From the NCBI GenBank assembly GCA_965207755.1, contig OZ242297.1:3410001-3474000 (forward strand): a stretch of DNA of 64,000 bases. Reading direction: 5' to 3'. The notes under the pieces are model-generated. The model had not been told where the DNA came from, did no database searches, and was given only the letters and a program-made list of their open reading frames with translations. Source of the DNA: Aldehydirespirator sp028819505 (GTDB lineage: Bacteria; Actinomycetota; Acidimicrobiia; Acidimicrobiales; Aldehydirespiratoraceae). This document shows, piece by piece, positions 16,307 through 26,400 of this stretch; position 1 is the stretch's first letter, and every line of letters begins with the position of its first letter. A program made the translations under genes and the position numbers.

Positions 16307-17335
16307 TCACGGCCGCCAGTCGCGGGGGCATTCGTCGGGGCCTTCGGGCGGGGGCGAGTCGCAGAGCGCGCCGGCGGCGACCTCCGCGGCCAGCGGCGTC
16401 CACAGCTGGCCCTCGTCGATCCAGGCCTGCATCAGGGCCAGCCACTCTGCGGTCCATCCGTCCAGCGCGGAGCAGTCGACCGCCGGCCGGTGGCTCGCCT
16501 CCCACACCCGGTACGACACGTCGGGCACCCGGTCCTCCAGGCCCCGGGCCAGCGTCAGGATGTAGGCCTGCAGGCGCGCCGGGGCCCGGGGCGCCTCCAC
16601 CAGCGAGCCGTCGGCCGCCACCACCTCGGCGTATCCGGGCTCCAGGCAGGCCACGGCCAGAGCCCCCGTCGGGCCCGCCCCCACCACCCGCACCACCTCC
16701 GGGAAGGCGGCGGGCCCGCGGCGGCGCACCCCCGATTCGAGATACGACGCCAGCACGCCGAGAGCGGCCCGGCGCGCCGGGCCCGCCGAGGCGGTGGCCA
16801 CGCAGAGCTGGCCCAGCGCGTCCGGCGCGGCCAGCGCCGCCGTGAACTGGTGCTCGTAGCGCATCACCGTCAGAGCCGCCGCCGCCGCCGGGTCGCCGAG
16901 CACCGCGAGGCCGCCTGCGGCCGGCGCCGCGATGCCGTCGAGCTCCCAGGCGGTGCCGCACGCCTCGGGCGGGAAGGCCCAGTCGAGCTCGGGCGCCCAC
17001 ACCGGCAGGTGCCGGGCCCGCAGGCGCCCCAGGTCGCTGGTGGGGGCGGCGTCCGGGTCAAGGAAGCCCGCCGGCGCGTCCCCGGAGGGCGCCTGCACCA
17101 CGGGACGGTCGGCGCCGGCGCTGCGTTCAGGCGCCGGGGCGCCGTCCCCGGCGGCAGTGGTCCCCCCGCCGGTTTCCGTGCCGCCCGCGCATGCCGCCGC
17201 GGCCAGAGCCACCGCCAGAGCGAGCGCGATGCCCCTGCCGCGGCCGGCCCTACTGCCGCTGCCGGTACCAGTGCCGATGCCGGGCCTCCTGCCGACGCCG
17301 GCCCGGGTGGTGGGTTGTGGGTACGAGGTCGTCAA
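16307..17335 (-). CDS. Putative lipoprotein, unknown
   Basis: 342 residues. An N-terminal region rich in Gly, Arg and Thr precedes a hydrophobic segment ALALAVALAAAACAGG, a lipoprotein signal with Cys near residue 50, then a Thr/Gly/Ala linker and an all-helical-looking domain (AAALTVMRYEHQFTAALAA, then AEWLALMQAWIDEGQLW). About six cysteines occur in the mature part. No family recognised. It starts 38 bases after the last gene of the ABC transporter unit in the same direction, so it may be co-transcribed and act with it. Confidence 0.7.
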   Translation of the reverse strand: MTTSYPQPTTRAGVGRRPGIGTGTGSGSRAGRGRGIALALAVALAAAACAGGTETGGGTTAAGDGAPAPERSAGADRPVVQAPSGDAPAGFLDPDAAPTSDLGRLRARHLPVWAPELDWAFPPEACGTAWELDGIAAPAAGGLAVLGDPAAAAALTVMRYEHQFTAALAAPDALGQLCVATASAGPARRAALGVLASYLESGVRRRGPAAFPEVVRVVGAGPTGALAVACLEPGYAEVVAADGSLVEAPRAPARLQAYILTLARGLEDRVPDVSYRVWEASHRPAVDCSALDGWTAEWLALMQAWIDEGQLWTPLAAEVAAGALCDSPPPEGPDECPRDWRP

Positions 17336-17373
17336 ACGCTCGCAGACGCTGCCGGACAGCTGCTAGCGCACCG

Positions 17374-18132
17374 CTAGGCGCCGAAACGGACCGCGGCCTC
17401 CATCGAATCGAACCGGTGCAGCACCTCGCTCTCCACCGACCTCACCGCGGGGTCGTCGGGATGGCGGGGCCGGGGCAGGTTGATGGGGATGTCGTCGAAC
17501 ACCACCCCGCCGGGGCGCAGCATCACGATCCGGTCGGCCAGCTCCACCGCCTCCGAGACGTCGTGGGTGACGAACAGCGCCGTCTTGCGGGTGTGCAGCC
17601 ACACCCTCTGGAGGTACTCGCGCAGCGACCGGCCGGTGAGGGCGTCCATGTGGCTGAAGGGCTCGTCCATCAGCAGGATGTCGGGGTTCACCAGGAAGGC
17701 CCGGGCGATGCCGACCCGCTGCTGCATCCCGGCCGACAGCTGCGACGGGTAGAGGTGGGCGACCTCGCTGAGCCCCACCATGGTCAGGTAGAACTCGGCC
17801 TCGCGGCGGGAGCGGTCCGACTTGCGGTCCTGCACGTACAGCATGTTGTTGACCACGGTGCGCCACGGCAGCAGCCGGGGCTCCTGGAACACGTAGCCGA
17901 CCCGGGCGGGCACGCCGTCCTGGACGGCCTGCACCGTCCCGGAGGTGGGCGTCGCCACCCCGGCCACGATGTTGAGCAGCGTGGTCTTGCCGCTGCCGGA
18001 GGGGCCGAGCACAGCCACGAAGACGTTGCCGGTGACCGACATGTTCACCCCGCCGAGGGCCTGCACCCGGTGGGGGTGGGTGACGGTCGGCGGGTAGATC
18101 TTGGTCAGGTTCTCGATCAGGACTGTCGCCAT
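17374..18132 (-). CDS. NitT/TauT-type ABC transporter ATPase
   Basis: 252 residues. Walker A GPSGSGKTTLL (about 43-53), Q-loop FQEPRLLPWRTV, signature LSAGMQQRVGIARA (Gly-Gly replaced by Ala-Gly), Walker B ILLMDEPFSHMD and H-loop FVTHDVSEA. The RLLPWRTV segment is typical of the nitrate/sulfonate/taurine subfamily (SsuB/TauB). It is the last gene of the long pilus-transport unit and serves the two permease genes upstream. Confidence 0.93.
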   Translation of the reverse strand: MATVLIENLTKIYPPTVTHPHRVQALGGVNMSVTGNVFVAVLGPSGSGKTTLLNIVAGVATPTSGTVQAVQDGVPARVGYVFQEPRLLPWRTVVNNMLYVQDRKSDRSRREAEFYLTMVGLSEVAHLYPSQLSAGMQQRVGIARAFLVNPDILLMDEPFSHMDALTGRSLREYLQRVWLHTRKTALFVTHDVSEAVELADRIVMLRPGGVVFDDIPINLPRPRHPDDPAVRSVESEVLHRFDSMEAAVRFGA

Positions 18133-18163
18133 GGGTCCTTCCTCCGTTGGTCCGGTCTTGCGC

Positions 18164-19648
18164 TCACACGCCCCACTCGTCCGCGAAAGTGAGCGTCGGC
18201 GTCTGGTTCCACTGGTGCGAGCGACGCTCCAGGCGCCGCAGCACGAGACGGTCGAGCACGGTGATCAGCAGCACGAAGAGGAACACCCAGCCCACGAAGC
18301 CGGGGTAGCGCAGAGCGTCGTACCAGAAGCGGGCCCGCCATCCGACCCCGTCGGTCGCCCCGAACCACTCCACGATCAGCAGGCTGTTCCAACCGGTGGT
18401 GAACGCCAGCCGCAGGCCGATGAAGGCGCTGGGCAGCGTCCCCCCGAGGAGGAGGTCCACGATGCGGTTGCGGCGGGTGACCTTGTACGACTTGGACATC
18501 TCGATGAGCGAGGGGTCGATGCTGCGCACGCCGGTGCTCATGTTGATGGCCACGAAGGGGACGGCGGTGAGCGCCACGGCCGCGATCGGCGCGGTGTCGG
18601 TGAGGCCGAACCAGAGCGACGCCAGGAAGGCCCACACCACCGCGGGCAGCGCCAGCAGCACGAGCGTGGTGTCGCTGAGCAGGCCCCGGACCCAGGTGGA
18701 GGAGCCGATCATGAGCCCCAGGACCGCGCCGACGGGGATGCCGACGGCCAGGCCGATGACGTAGCGCTGGAGGCTCAGCCCCAGCGGCCCCCAGAACTCG
18801 CCGAGCAGCATGCCTCCGTGGGATCCGCCGGTGATCTCGGTGACCATGAACGACACGACCAGATCGATGCTCGGAACCCTCTCGCTGGCCACGGCGAGGT
18901 ACTGCCAGAGGCCGAGCAGGAGCAGGACGGCCGTGAGCTGCACGACCCACGGCCAGCGCAGCACCCGGCGGGGGGCGGGGAGGCTGAGGCCGGCCGGCCC
19001 GCGCCGCCGCGGCTCGGGAACCTCGGGAACGTCCTGGTACCCGCTGGCATAGGGCGTCGGGCCCTGCGGCGTCGGCGGCGCCTGCGAAGCAGCACCGGCC
19101 GGAGGCGCATGCTGCGGCGCGTCAAGCGGCGGCGCATGCTCCAGCGGAAAAGCGTCAAGCGCGGGCGCGTGCGGAACCTGCGACGGGACGCCGGGCGGCG
19201 GCGCATGCTCCAACGGAGCCTGCGGAAAGGCACCGGGCGGCGGCGCAACCCGCGGAGCAGCACCGGGCGGCGGCGCGTGCTCCAACGGAACCTGCGGAAA
19301 GGCACCGGGCGGCGGCGCAACCCGCGGAGCAGCACCGGGCGGCGGCGCGTCAAGCGGCGGCTGCGGAAAGGCACCGGGCGGCGGCGCATGCTCCAACGGA
19401 ACCTGAGGAAAGGCACCGGGCGGCGGCGCATGCTCCAACGGAACCTGAGGAAAGGCGCCGGGCGGCGGCGCATGCTCCAACGGAACCTGCGGCGGCTGCG
19501 GGAAGGCGCCGGGCGGCGGCGCAACCTGCGGAGCGGCACCGGGCGGCGGCGCGTGCGGCGGCGCGTCAAGCGGCGGCTGCGGGAAGGCGCCGGGCGCAGG
19601 CTCCTCCCGCCTCGGCGGTCGTGGGGTGTTCGGGGGGGCTTCAGTCAT
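18164..19648 (-). CDS. NitT/TauT-type ABC permease with long Pro-rich N-terminal extension
   Basis: 494 residues, almost twice the family's 250-280. The C-terminal part, from about residue 225, is a normal SsuC/TauC-type permease with six helices (VVQLTAVLLLLGLWQYLAV first) and an EAA-like loop at EMSKSYKVTRRNRIVDLLLG. The first 200 residues are disordered repeats, mainly PLEHAPPPGAFPQ units, encoded by tandem 42-bp DNA repeats (19050-19595). Such an extension on the cytoplasmic side of a permease is unusual. The start at 19648 lies 13 bases after the other permease. An internal start nearer the permease core cannot be excluded. Confidence 0.88.
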   Translation of the reverse strand: MTEAPPNTPRPPRREEPAPGAFPQPPLDAPPHAPPPGAAPQVAPPPGAFPQPPQVPLEHAPPPGAFPQVPLEHAPPPGAFPQVPLEHAPPPGAFPQPPLDAPPPGAAPRVAPPPGAFPQVPLEHAPPPGAAPRVAPPPGAFPQAPLEHAPPPGVPSQVPHAPALDAFPLEHAPPLDAPQHAPPAGAASQAPPTPQGPTPYASGYQDVPEVPEPRRRGPAGLSLPAPRRVLRWPWVVQLTAVLLLLGLWQYLAVASERVPSIDLVVSFMVTEITGGSHGGMLLGEFWGPLGLSLQRYVIGLAVGIPVGAVLGLMIGSSTWVRGLLSDTTLVLLALPAVVWAFLASLWFGLTDTAPIAAVALTAVPFVAINMSTGVRSIDPSLIEMSKSYKVTRRNRIVDLLLGGTLPSAFIGLRLAFTTGWNSLLIVEWFGATDGVGWRARFWYDALRYPGFVGWVFLFVLLITVLDRLVLRRLERRSHQWNQTPTLTFADEWGV

Positions 19649-19661
19649 GGGGTGGTCGGCC

Positions 19662-20504
19662 TCAGCTTTGCGGGCGCTGCCCAGTGCGGGCCTGCAGACG
19701 GTTGTCGATCCGGCGGAAGACCAGGTTCTCGAAGATGAGCATCAAGGCTACGAAGATCACGGTCCAAGCGAGCATCCCCCGGACGTCGTAGCTCTCGAAG
19801 CTGCGGCGGATCTTGAATCCCACCCCGTCGGAGGCGGCGAAGACCTCGGTCAGCAGCTCCACCCGCCACGCCGCCGCGAAGGCCAGCCGCGCGCCGGTGA
19901 GCAGCGAGATGAACGAAGAGGGCAGGAGCACGCCCCAAGTGATCTGGGAGCGGGTCCGTCCGAAGGACTCGCTCATCACGACGAGGTTCTTCTCGACGCC
20001 CGCGAGGCCCTGGGCCACGTTCATCGCCATGTAGGAGGTCGCTACCACCGCGGCCACGAGGGTCGGCCCCCGGGAGGACACGCCGAACACGAACAGGGTG
20101 ACGACGGCCAGCCCCACGATGGGAGTGCTCACAATCAGCTGCACGATGGTGCGGAGCAGGGTCCGCCACCAGGCGCTGTGGGCGATGAGCCAACCCAGGC
20201 CGGCGCTCGCCACGGACGCGAGCAGGAAACCGCCCAGCACCCGGGTGAGGGTGGCTCGAATGTGGCCGGCGAAGCCCGACTCGGTGATCACGTTCCAAGC
20301 CTCGCGGGCCACGATGTGGGGCGGCGGAAGCTGCTGCGTGTTGAGGACCAGGCTGGAGAGGCCGTACCAGGCTGCGACGAAGGCGATCCAGCCGGTGAGG
20401 ACGCTGAACCGGAACAGCCAGCGGCGCACGACCACCCGCCGCATCTCCCTGACGGAGAGCTGTGTCATGGCTTCGGGCGTCACCGACCCGACCACGTTCG
20501 TCAT
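19662..20504 (-). CDS. NitT/TauT-type ABC permease
   Basis: 280 residues, normal family length. Helices include LTGWIAFVAAWYGLSSLVL near residues 36-54; the core carries LVVMSESFGRTRSQITWGVLLP as the ATPase-contact loop. The sequence ends QARTGQRPQS without a repeat tail. The ATG at 20504 overlaps the stop of the binding-protein gene (ATGA). It pairs with the repeat-bearing permease downstream to make a heterodimeric channel; both are divergent from each other. Confidence 0.93.
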   Translation of the reverse strand: MTNVVGSVTPEAMTQLSVREMRRVVVRRWLFRFSVLTGWIAFVAAWYGLSSLVLNTQQLPPPHIVAREAWNVITESGFAGHIRATLTRVLGGFLLASVASAGLGWLIAHSAWWRTLLRTIVQLIVSTPIVGLAVVTLFVFGVSSRGPTLVAAVVATSYMAMNVAQGLAGVEKNLVVMSESFGRTRSQITWGVLLPSSFISLLTGARLAFAAAWRVELLTEVFAASDGVGFKIRRSFESYDVRGMLAWTVIFVALMLIFENLVFRRIDNRLQARTGQRPQS

Positions 20505-21751
20505 GCTGCTCGCTCCCCCATCCCGGTCGCTTCCCCGTCCTCGCCCTGCTCTTCCTCGTGCTCGTCCTCGCCGTGCTCTTCCCCGTCCTCGCCCTGCTCT
20601 TCCTCGTGCTCGTCCTCGTGCTCGTCCTCTTCCTCGCCGTGCTCTTCCTCGTGCTCGTCCTCGTCGTGCGAATGGAATTGCAGGACCCGCATTCCGGGTT
20701 CAACGGCGTCCGCCGGGATCAGCCCGGCGCGCTTGACACGGAACTGGACCTCGGCGAAGTTGCCCACGTCGCTCTCCTTGAGGTACACCGATGGCGCCAT
20801 CCAGTCGTGGTCGTTCAAGTGCCGGGTCATCCAATCTATCTCCTCGACGGTCTGCGCCGAGAAGAGGTGGCGGAAGTCGGACACGATCTGCCCGCGGCCC
20901 GAGGCCCACTGGCGGAGGCCTGCCTCCCAGAGCTCGAAGACGTGCTCCACGATGACGAGGTTCGCTTCGAGCCAGTCCTTGTCGACGATGAACACCAGCT
21001 GCATGGGCAGGGCATCCGGGTCGGTGTCCTCCAAGACCTCCTGCGCGTAGATCTCCGCGGCGGACCGGCCGCCGTAGAGGGGCACCAGCCTGCCGTCGGC
21101 GAGGTAGGGGGCGCTGTAGTCCGGCAGGCAGATGCAGCCGTCGACGTCGCCGCGCAGCACCAGGTCGGCGACGCTGGCCGGGTCGACGAGCACCAAGTCG
21201 AAGTCCGAGCCGCCGTCCTCGAACTCCAGGCCGTACAGGGCCTCGGCGATGACCCCCCACAGCAGCTCGGACCCCAGCGAGTTCTCGACCGCGATCCGCC
21301 GGTCCACCAGGTCCTCGAGGGTGTCCACTGTCCTCGTGCTGCGACTGACCGCCAGGATGCTCCGGTCCGTGGTCAGCTTGCCGACGATCAACGGCTCGCG
21401 GTCGGAGTCCTGGACGAAGCTCCCCACCTCCAACGCGTTCGTCACCACTATGTCGGCGTGGCCGCTGCCGAACGCCGCGAACTGGTCGAAGGAGTTGGTC
21501 ACCTCGGCCCTGATGTCGTGGAGCTGCGACCATCGGGACAGCCCCCCCGAGCCCTCGATCCACTCCCAGATCGGGTTGGGCGCAAGATCGATCCTCACCG
21601 TCGCCGACGCCGCCGGGCCGGTCGCGGCCCCGCCCGTCGCGGCCCCGCTGTCGCCGCCGCAGGCGGCGAGCGCCGCGGCCGTGGCCAGCACCGCGAGGAC
21701 TCTGCGGGCTGTGGTCGGTGCGCTCGCGTGAATGGTGTCCGGTCCGCTCAT
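20501..21751 (-). CDS. NMT1/NitT-type binding lipoprotein with His/Glu-rich tail
   Basis: 416 residues from the ATG at 21751, which overlaps the upstream stop. A lipobox (LAACG) near residue 30 anchors it. The domain is a NitT/TauT/NMT1-like periplasmic-binding fold with the pattern VRIDLAPNPIWEW, then VTNSFDQFAAFGSGHADIVVT and RSILAVSRS. The last 50 or so residues, from HSHDEDEHEEEHGEEED to EEEQGEDGE, contain eight His and about 30 Asp/Glu in tandem repeats (DNA 20515-20660). Such tails bind Zn, Ni or Cu in other proteins, which suggests metal handling, but the core family is not a metal family. It precedes the two permeases and is translationally coupled to them. Confidence 0.88.
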   Translation of the reverse strand: MSGPDTIHASAPTTARRVLAVLATAAALAACGGDSGAATGGAATGPAASATVRIDLAPNPIWEWIEGSGGLSRWSQLHDIRAEVTNSFDQFAAFGSGHADIVVTNALEVGSFVQDSDREPLIVGKLTTDRSILAVSRSTRTVDTLEDLVDRRIAVENSLGSELLWGVIAEALYGLEFEDGGSDFDLVLVDPASVADLVLRGDVDGCICLPDYSAPYLADGRLVPLYGGRSAAEIYAQEVLEDTDPDALPMQLVFIVDKDWLEANLVIVEHVFELWEAGLRQWASGRGQIVSDFRHLFSAQTVEEIDWMTRHLNDHDWMAPSVYLKESDVGNFAEVQFRVKRAGLIPADAVEPGMRVLQFHSHDEDEHEEEHGEEEDEHEDEHEEEQGEDGEEHGEDEHEEEQGEDGEATGMGERAA

Positions 21752-23493
21752 GGTGCAGGGGGCGTGATCCAGTCGGTCGTGGCGCGCATGCATCCCCAGA
21801 AGTTGAGCACGCAGTCCACATCGGGCTCCAGAACCCTGAAGCGCTCGGCGCCGCCGCGGTCGGTGCGAGAGAAGGTGATGCGACCGCCGTAGGGGGCGGC
21901 ATAGTCCGTGTCGTCGAGGGCGCTCAGGACCGAATCGGAGGTGATCGGCTCATCCGCCCGGCTGATGGCCCCGAACGTCACGTCCAGGTAGTCGCAGGTC
22001 GAGGTCGCCAGGTTCCAGGCGTCGCTGTGGGGCCGGTAGGCGAACGGGGGGGCTTCGACCGCCGTGTTTCGCAGGGTGATGCATCCCGCGTCCAGTTCCG
22101 GGATCTCGTCGCCGGCGGCTCGCCGGGCGCTCACCTGCACGAGGTTCTCGGCCTGCCGCCGGGGGATGTCGGCCATGAGGACGGTCGCGGGCTGAATGTC
22201 GTTGGCGATCCACTTCGGCGTCCAGTCGATCCTCTCCGCGGCCCGCATCATGCGGCGCAGGTCGGACCATCCGGCGATGGCGGCCACGGCCGTGACGCCG
22301 TCGTCGCGGAACCGGGCCGCGGTCTCAGAGTAGAAGTCCTCGATGTCGAGATAGATCGCCGCCATCGCGGGCGGGAGGGTCGCCAGGTTCTGTGCCGCCT
22401 CCTGGAGTTCCTCGTCGCTCAGGTCGGCCTCGAGCAGGCGGATCTGCTTCTCTGTCAGCAGCAGCATCAGGTCTCCGTACAACGCCGGGATGATGACGCT
22501 GGCGGCAACGTCGATGTCCAGGCGCCGTATGCGGTCCTCGAGGAACATGAGATTGGCGGCGGGCGGCGCCGCCATGGAGCGCCCGGTCCGCTCCTCGCGC
22601 AGCGCGACCTCAAGGGCGGACGTGGACACCGCGGCGTTCGAGCCCTGCAGGAAGCCGATGCGGTCGCTGTGGTCGATGACGCCAGCGGCCGCCGCATCGC
22701 GCAGGCTGCCGAGCATCAGCGGCTCGAACGCGCCGTCGTCTACGAACAGCCGTCCGCGGGCCTGGACCAATGTCGCCTCCGGCACCGCCGTGAACAGGCC
22801 GACTGTGGTGATCTGCGAGTCGAGGGTGGCGCATTGGAGCGTGGCCTCCGGGACTGTCAACGCGAAGTGGAGGACCGGTCGACGCTCGGGCAGGTCGCTG
22901 CAGATATGGGCGAAGCTGGCTGTCGGGTCGCTCAGGCTCCACAGGTAGGTCAGCAACTCCACGCAGCGCCCCCTGATCCCGCCGCTGAAGTTCACCTGGT
23001 TGACGTAGGCCGCGATGATCAGGCTGAGATCCTCCACCTCGGTCGTCTCGAGGCCTACCGCTTCGAGTTCGGCGAGGTTGGGGCCTACGTAGGCGACGGT
23101 GATGGGCTCAGCATCGGCCGCTCCGGGCAGGTTGCACGGATTGGGGCCCTGGAGCGACTGGGGGTCGCCGCCCGCCGCGGCGATCCCCGCGGCGACCCTG
23201 TTGGCCAGCGCGCTGCCGGCGGACTCGGCGCCCACGGGTGCAGCCTCGAGGCCGGTCGTCTCCAGGGCGGTGGCGCCGTCGTCGCCCCCACCGCAGGCGG
23301 CCGCGATGACGCAGAAGACGGCCAGAGAGGCGACCAGAGCCGCCGCGGGCCGCGCCGGCAGCCTTCGCGCGCCGCGGCGCGGGGACACGGGCCGGGCCGC
23401 GGCGAGGCTGCGGGCCGCGGGCCGCGCCGACGGCCGTCGTGCGCCGCGGGCTCGCCTCACGCGGCCCGGAACGGCGGGGGTGGCGTCGCCCAT
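21748..23493 (-). CDS. Type I periplasmic-binding (leucine-binding-like) lipoprotein
   Basis: 581 residues. A basic N terminus of about 48 residues precedes the lipobox AVFCVIAAAC, with Cys near residue 67. The mature protein has the type I binding fold used for branched-chain amino acids, amides and receptor ligands: ITVAYVGPNLAELEAVG, then IIAAYVNQVNFSGGIRGR (like the family's NAAGGI/GR segment), FLQGSNAAVSTSALEVALREE and WSDLRRMMRAAERIDW. No branched-chain (Liv) permease is adjacent; it sits between the LysM protein and a NitT-type importer. The ATG follows the upstream TAG directly with no gap. It may act as a sensor or as a second ligand donor. Confidence 0.82.
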   Translation of the reverse strand: MGDATPAVPGRVRRARGARRPSARPAARSLAAARPVSPRRGARRLPARPAAALVASLAVFCVIAAACGGGDDGATALETTGLEAAPVGAESAGSALANRVAAGIAAAGGDPQSLQGPNPCNLPGAADAEPITVAYVGPNLAELEAVGLETTEVEDLSLIIAAYVNQVNFSGGIRGRCVELLTYLWSLSDPTASFAHICSDLPERRPVLHFALTVPEATLQCATLDSQITTVGLFTAVPEATLVQARGRLFVDDGAFEPLMLGSLRDAAAAGVIDHSDRIGFLQGSNAAVSTSALEVALREERTGRSMAAPPAANLMFLEDRIRRLDIDVAASVIIPALYGDLMLLLTEKQIRLLEADLSDEELQEAAQNLATLPPAMAAIYLDIEDFYSETAARFRDDGVTAVAAIAGWSDLRRMMRAAERIDWTPKWIANDIQPATVLMADIPRRQAENLVQVSARRAAGDEIPELDAGCITLRNTAVEAPPFAYRPHSDAWNLATSTCDYLDVTFGAISRADEPITSDSVLSALDDTDYAAPYGGRITFSRTDRGGAERFRVLEPDVDCVLNFWGCMRATTDWITPPAP

Positions 23494-26400
23494 CTAGAAT
23501 CCCGGCGGAGCGGGCTGTGCGGGTCCGGGGACGCCGGTCAGCAGCTGGGTCATGGTCGGGCCGGTCACCTGGGCGGCGACCATGGTGCAGGCGATCGGAT
23601 GGACGACGGCGGTCGTGGTCTCGTCCACGTGGATACGCCACGGCCATCGGGCCGCCACCGACGAGGTCGCCCCCACGACGGCGAGTCGCGTCCCCGCGGT
23701 GGCCGCTGTCTGGCCGGCGCGCTGGATCAGCAGGTCGTTGCCGGGGCCCACCACCAGGACGTCGAGCAGGGTGCCGCCTCCGGCCTGGGCGGTGTTGAGG
23801 AGGCCCTCCAGTTCGGGGGAGTCGAAACTGGTGGGGTGGACCCTCTCCCAGCCGACGATCCCGGAGGGGACGTCCATTCCCACCGTGATGATGCGGATGT
23901 CGCCGGCGAGCGGGGAGGATCCGAGCGCGCCGACGACGGCGTTGAGCAGGTTGACGGACGGAGTGCCGGGACCCGACACGATGAGACAGCCGATCTCCTC
24001 GATGTTCAACATCAGGGGACCCTCCAGGGTGTCTCCCACCGGGACGAGCGCGGGGCACAGGGAGGGGCCGTGCCCGACGGCGTGCAGGTCCTCGATGGTG
24101 ACCTCCGGCTGCAGTTCCAGCACATGGCCCTGCGACGCCGACTGCCATCCTTCGGGCGCCCCGACCGGGCGGCTCAGCAGCACCTCGAAGCCGTAGGTGC
24201 CGACCCGGACAGCCAGCACGGCGGGCTTCTCCCGCAGGCGCCCGACAGTCACCGCCCGCAGATGGCGCATCGCCGCCTCGATGAGGTTGAGAGTGTCGAC
24301 CCGGGCGCTCTGCTGGAGCGACTCCTCGATGGGGGCCGGCTCGGCCGCCGCGCCCCGGCGGCGCCGGAGCCGGGAGATCTGGAACAGCATCATGGCGTCG
24401 CCGATGGCGGTGCCGGCCAGGCTCCGGTTCGCGGCGGCGACCGCCCGGGCCTCCGCCGCAGGGGCCGCGCCGTCGGCGCCCGTGAGCGACGGCATGAACG
24501 TCGGCATGGGGGGCGCCTCCGCCTCGACACGGGGCGTCTCGGGCTCGATCGGGCCGAGGTCGGGCATGCCCGGCGCCGGTGCCGGCTCGTGGGTCGCCGG
24601 CACTGGCGGCGCGCCGTAAGCCGCAGGCGGCGCAGGCTCCGGCAGTTCGTAGACCGGCACCGCCTCGGGCTCCGGCGCCTCATAGACCGGCACCGCCTCG
24701 ACCACCGGCTCCGGCACAGGCACAGGCGCCTCGTAGACCGGCACAGGCTCCTCGACCACCGGCACCGGCACAGGCACAGGCGCCTCGTAGACCGGCACAG
24801 GCTCCTCGACCACCGGCACCGGCACAGGCTCAACCACCTCGTAGACCGGCACAGGCTCCTCAAGCACCGGCTCCGGCACAGGCTCGACCACCTCGTAGAC
24901 CGGCACAGGCTCCTCAAGCACCGGCTCCGGCACCGGCTCCTCGACCACCTCGTAGACCGGGACCGCCTCGACCACCGGCTCCTCGACCACCGGCACCGGC
25001 ACCGGCTCGACTGCCTCGTAGACCGGCACAGGCTCCTCAAGCACCGGCTCCTCGACCACAGGCTCCTCAAGCACCGGCTCCTCAAGCACCGGCTCCTCAA
25101 GCACCGGCTCCTCGACCACAGGCTCCTCGACCACCGGCTCCGGCACCGGCTCGACTGCCTCGTAGACCGGCACCGGCTCCTCAAGCACAGGCTGCTCCGG
25201 CACAGGCTCGACTGCCTCGTAGACCGGCACCGGCTCCTCAAGCACCGGCTCCTCGACCACAGGCTGCTCCGGCACAGGCTCGACTGCCTCGTAGACCGGC
25301 ACCGGCTCCTCAAGCACAGGCTCCTCGACCACAGGCTCCTCAAGCACCGGCTCCTCGACCACAGGCTCCTCGACCACAGGCTGCTCCTCGTAGACCGGCA
25401 CAGGCTCGACTGCCTCGTAGACCGGCACCGGCTCGTCGACCGCCGGTGGAGCGGGTACGGGCTCGGGCGGGGCCGGCAGCGGCGTGCCGTCCTGAACGGT
25501 CGACGGATCCGTGGCCGGCGGCACGGGAATCGTGGGCGTGTGAGCGCCCTCCCCGTCGGCGGCGTCCGCAGGCGCCGCCTGCTCGGGGGCGGGGATGGTC
25601 GTCGCGGCCGGGACCTCGGCCAGCGGTCCCGCCAAGTGCAGCGGCGGTGCGGCGGGCGTGCCCGATTCGAGTTGCTGGCCGCTGGTCAGGCCCCGCCAGA
25701 AGGGGACCACCTCCTCGGGCGTCGGCTCACGGCCCCAGGCGGTGAACAGGAATTTCTCGGCCAACGTCCACAGATACACCGGGTCCGGCTTGCCCCACGG
25801 CAGGGGGTCGCCGGGAAGAGCGAGGGCGGTGCCCACCGGCAGCAGGGTGTCGGGCCCCATGCTGGACACACCCGGGCTGGCCGCGTTCAGGCTCCGGAGC
25901 TCCTCCCAGCGCTTGGGCGTCTGCAGGAACTGGGCGGCGATGCTGCGCAGGGTGTCCTCGGCGCGGGTGAAGTAGTAGGCCCGCACCGGCACGATCATGG
26001 GCGGATCGTCCGCTGAGGCGGCGACCGGTTCCCCGACGATCTCCGCGTCGGCGATCCCGGGGTCGGCGACAGGCGCGGCCAGCGTCTCGGCGGCGGATCC
26101 GGCACCGTCGGCGATGGCGCCGTCCGGCCACACCGACTCGTCGGGCGGCACGATCACGCGCGGGGGTTCGTCCCTGAAGGGCTCGTCGAATATGGGCGGG
26201 CCCCTGCGGTACCAGGGCTCGTCGGACTCGGCGTCCCCGGCGGCGCCCGACTCGAAGTCCGGCGTCCCGCCGGATGGCGTCTCGGGGGCGTCAGCGGTCA
26301 GCGCCGGCTCGAAACCGGGGGCTCCGACCGCCGCACCCGACTCGGCGTACGGGGACGCAGCCCCCCCAGCCGACTCGAAACCCGACTCCATGTACGGGGA

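Noticed and set aside
24640..25440. CRISPR array
   Set aside because: The repeats are contiguous coding modules without unique spacers. The same holds for 30560-31160, 43696-43875 and 10827-11105.
21718..26016. A 1432-residue plus-strand open frame full of RHRLL and DHR repeats
   Set aside because: It is the antisense of the LysM protein and lipoprotein genes, kept open by G+C-rich codon structure and the repeat array; it has no family similarity.
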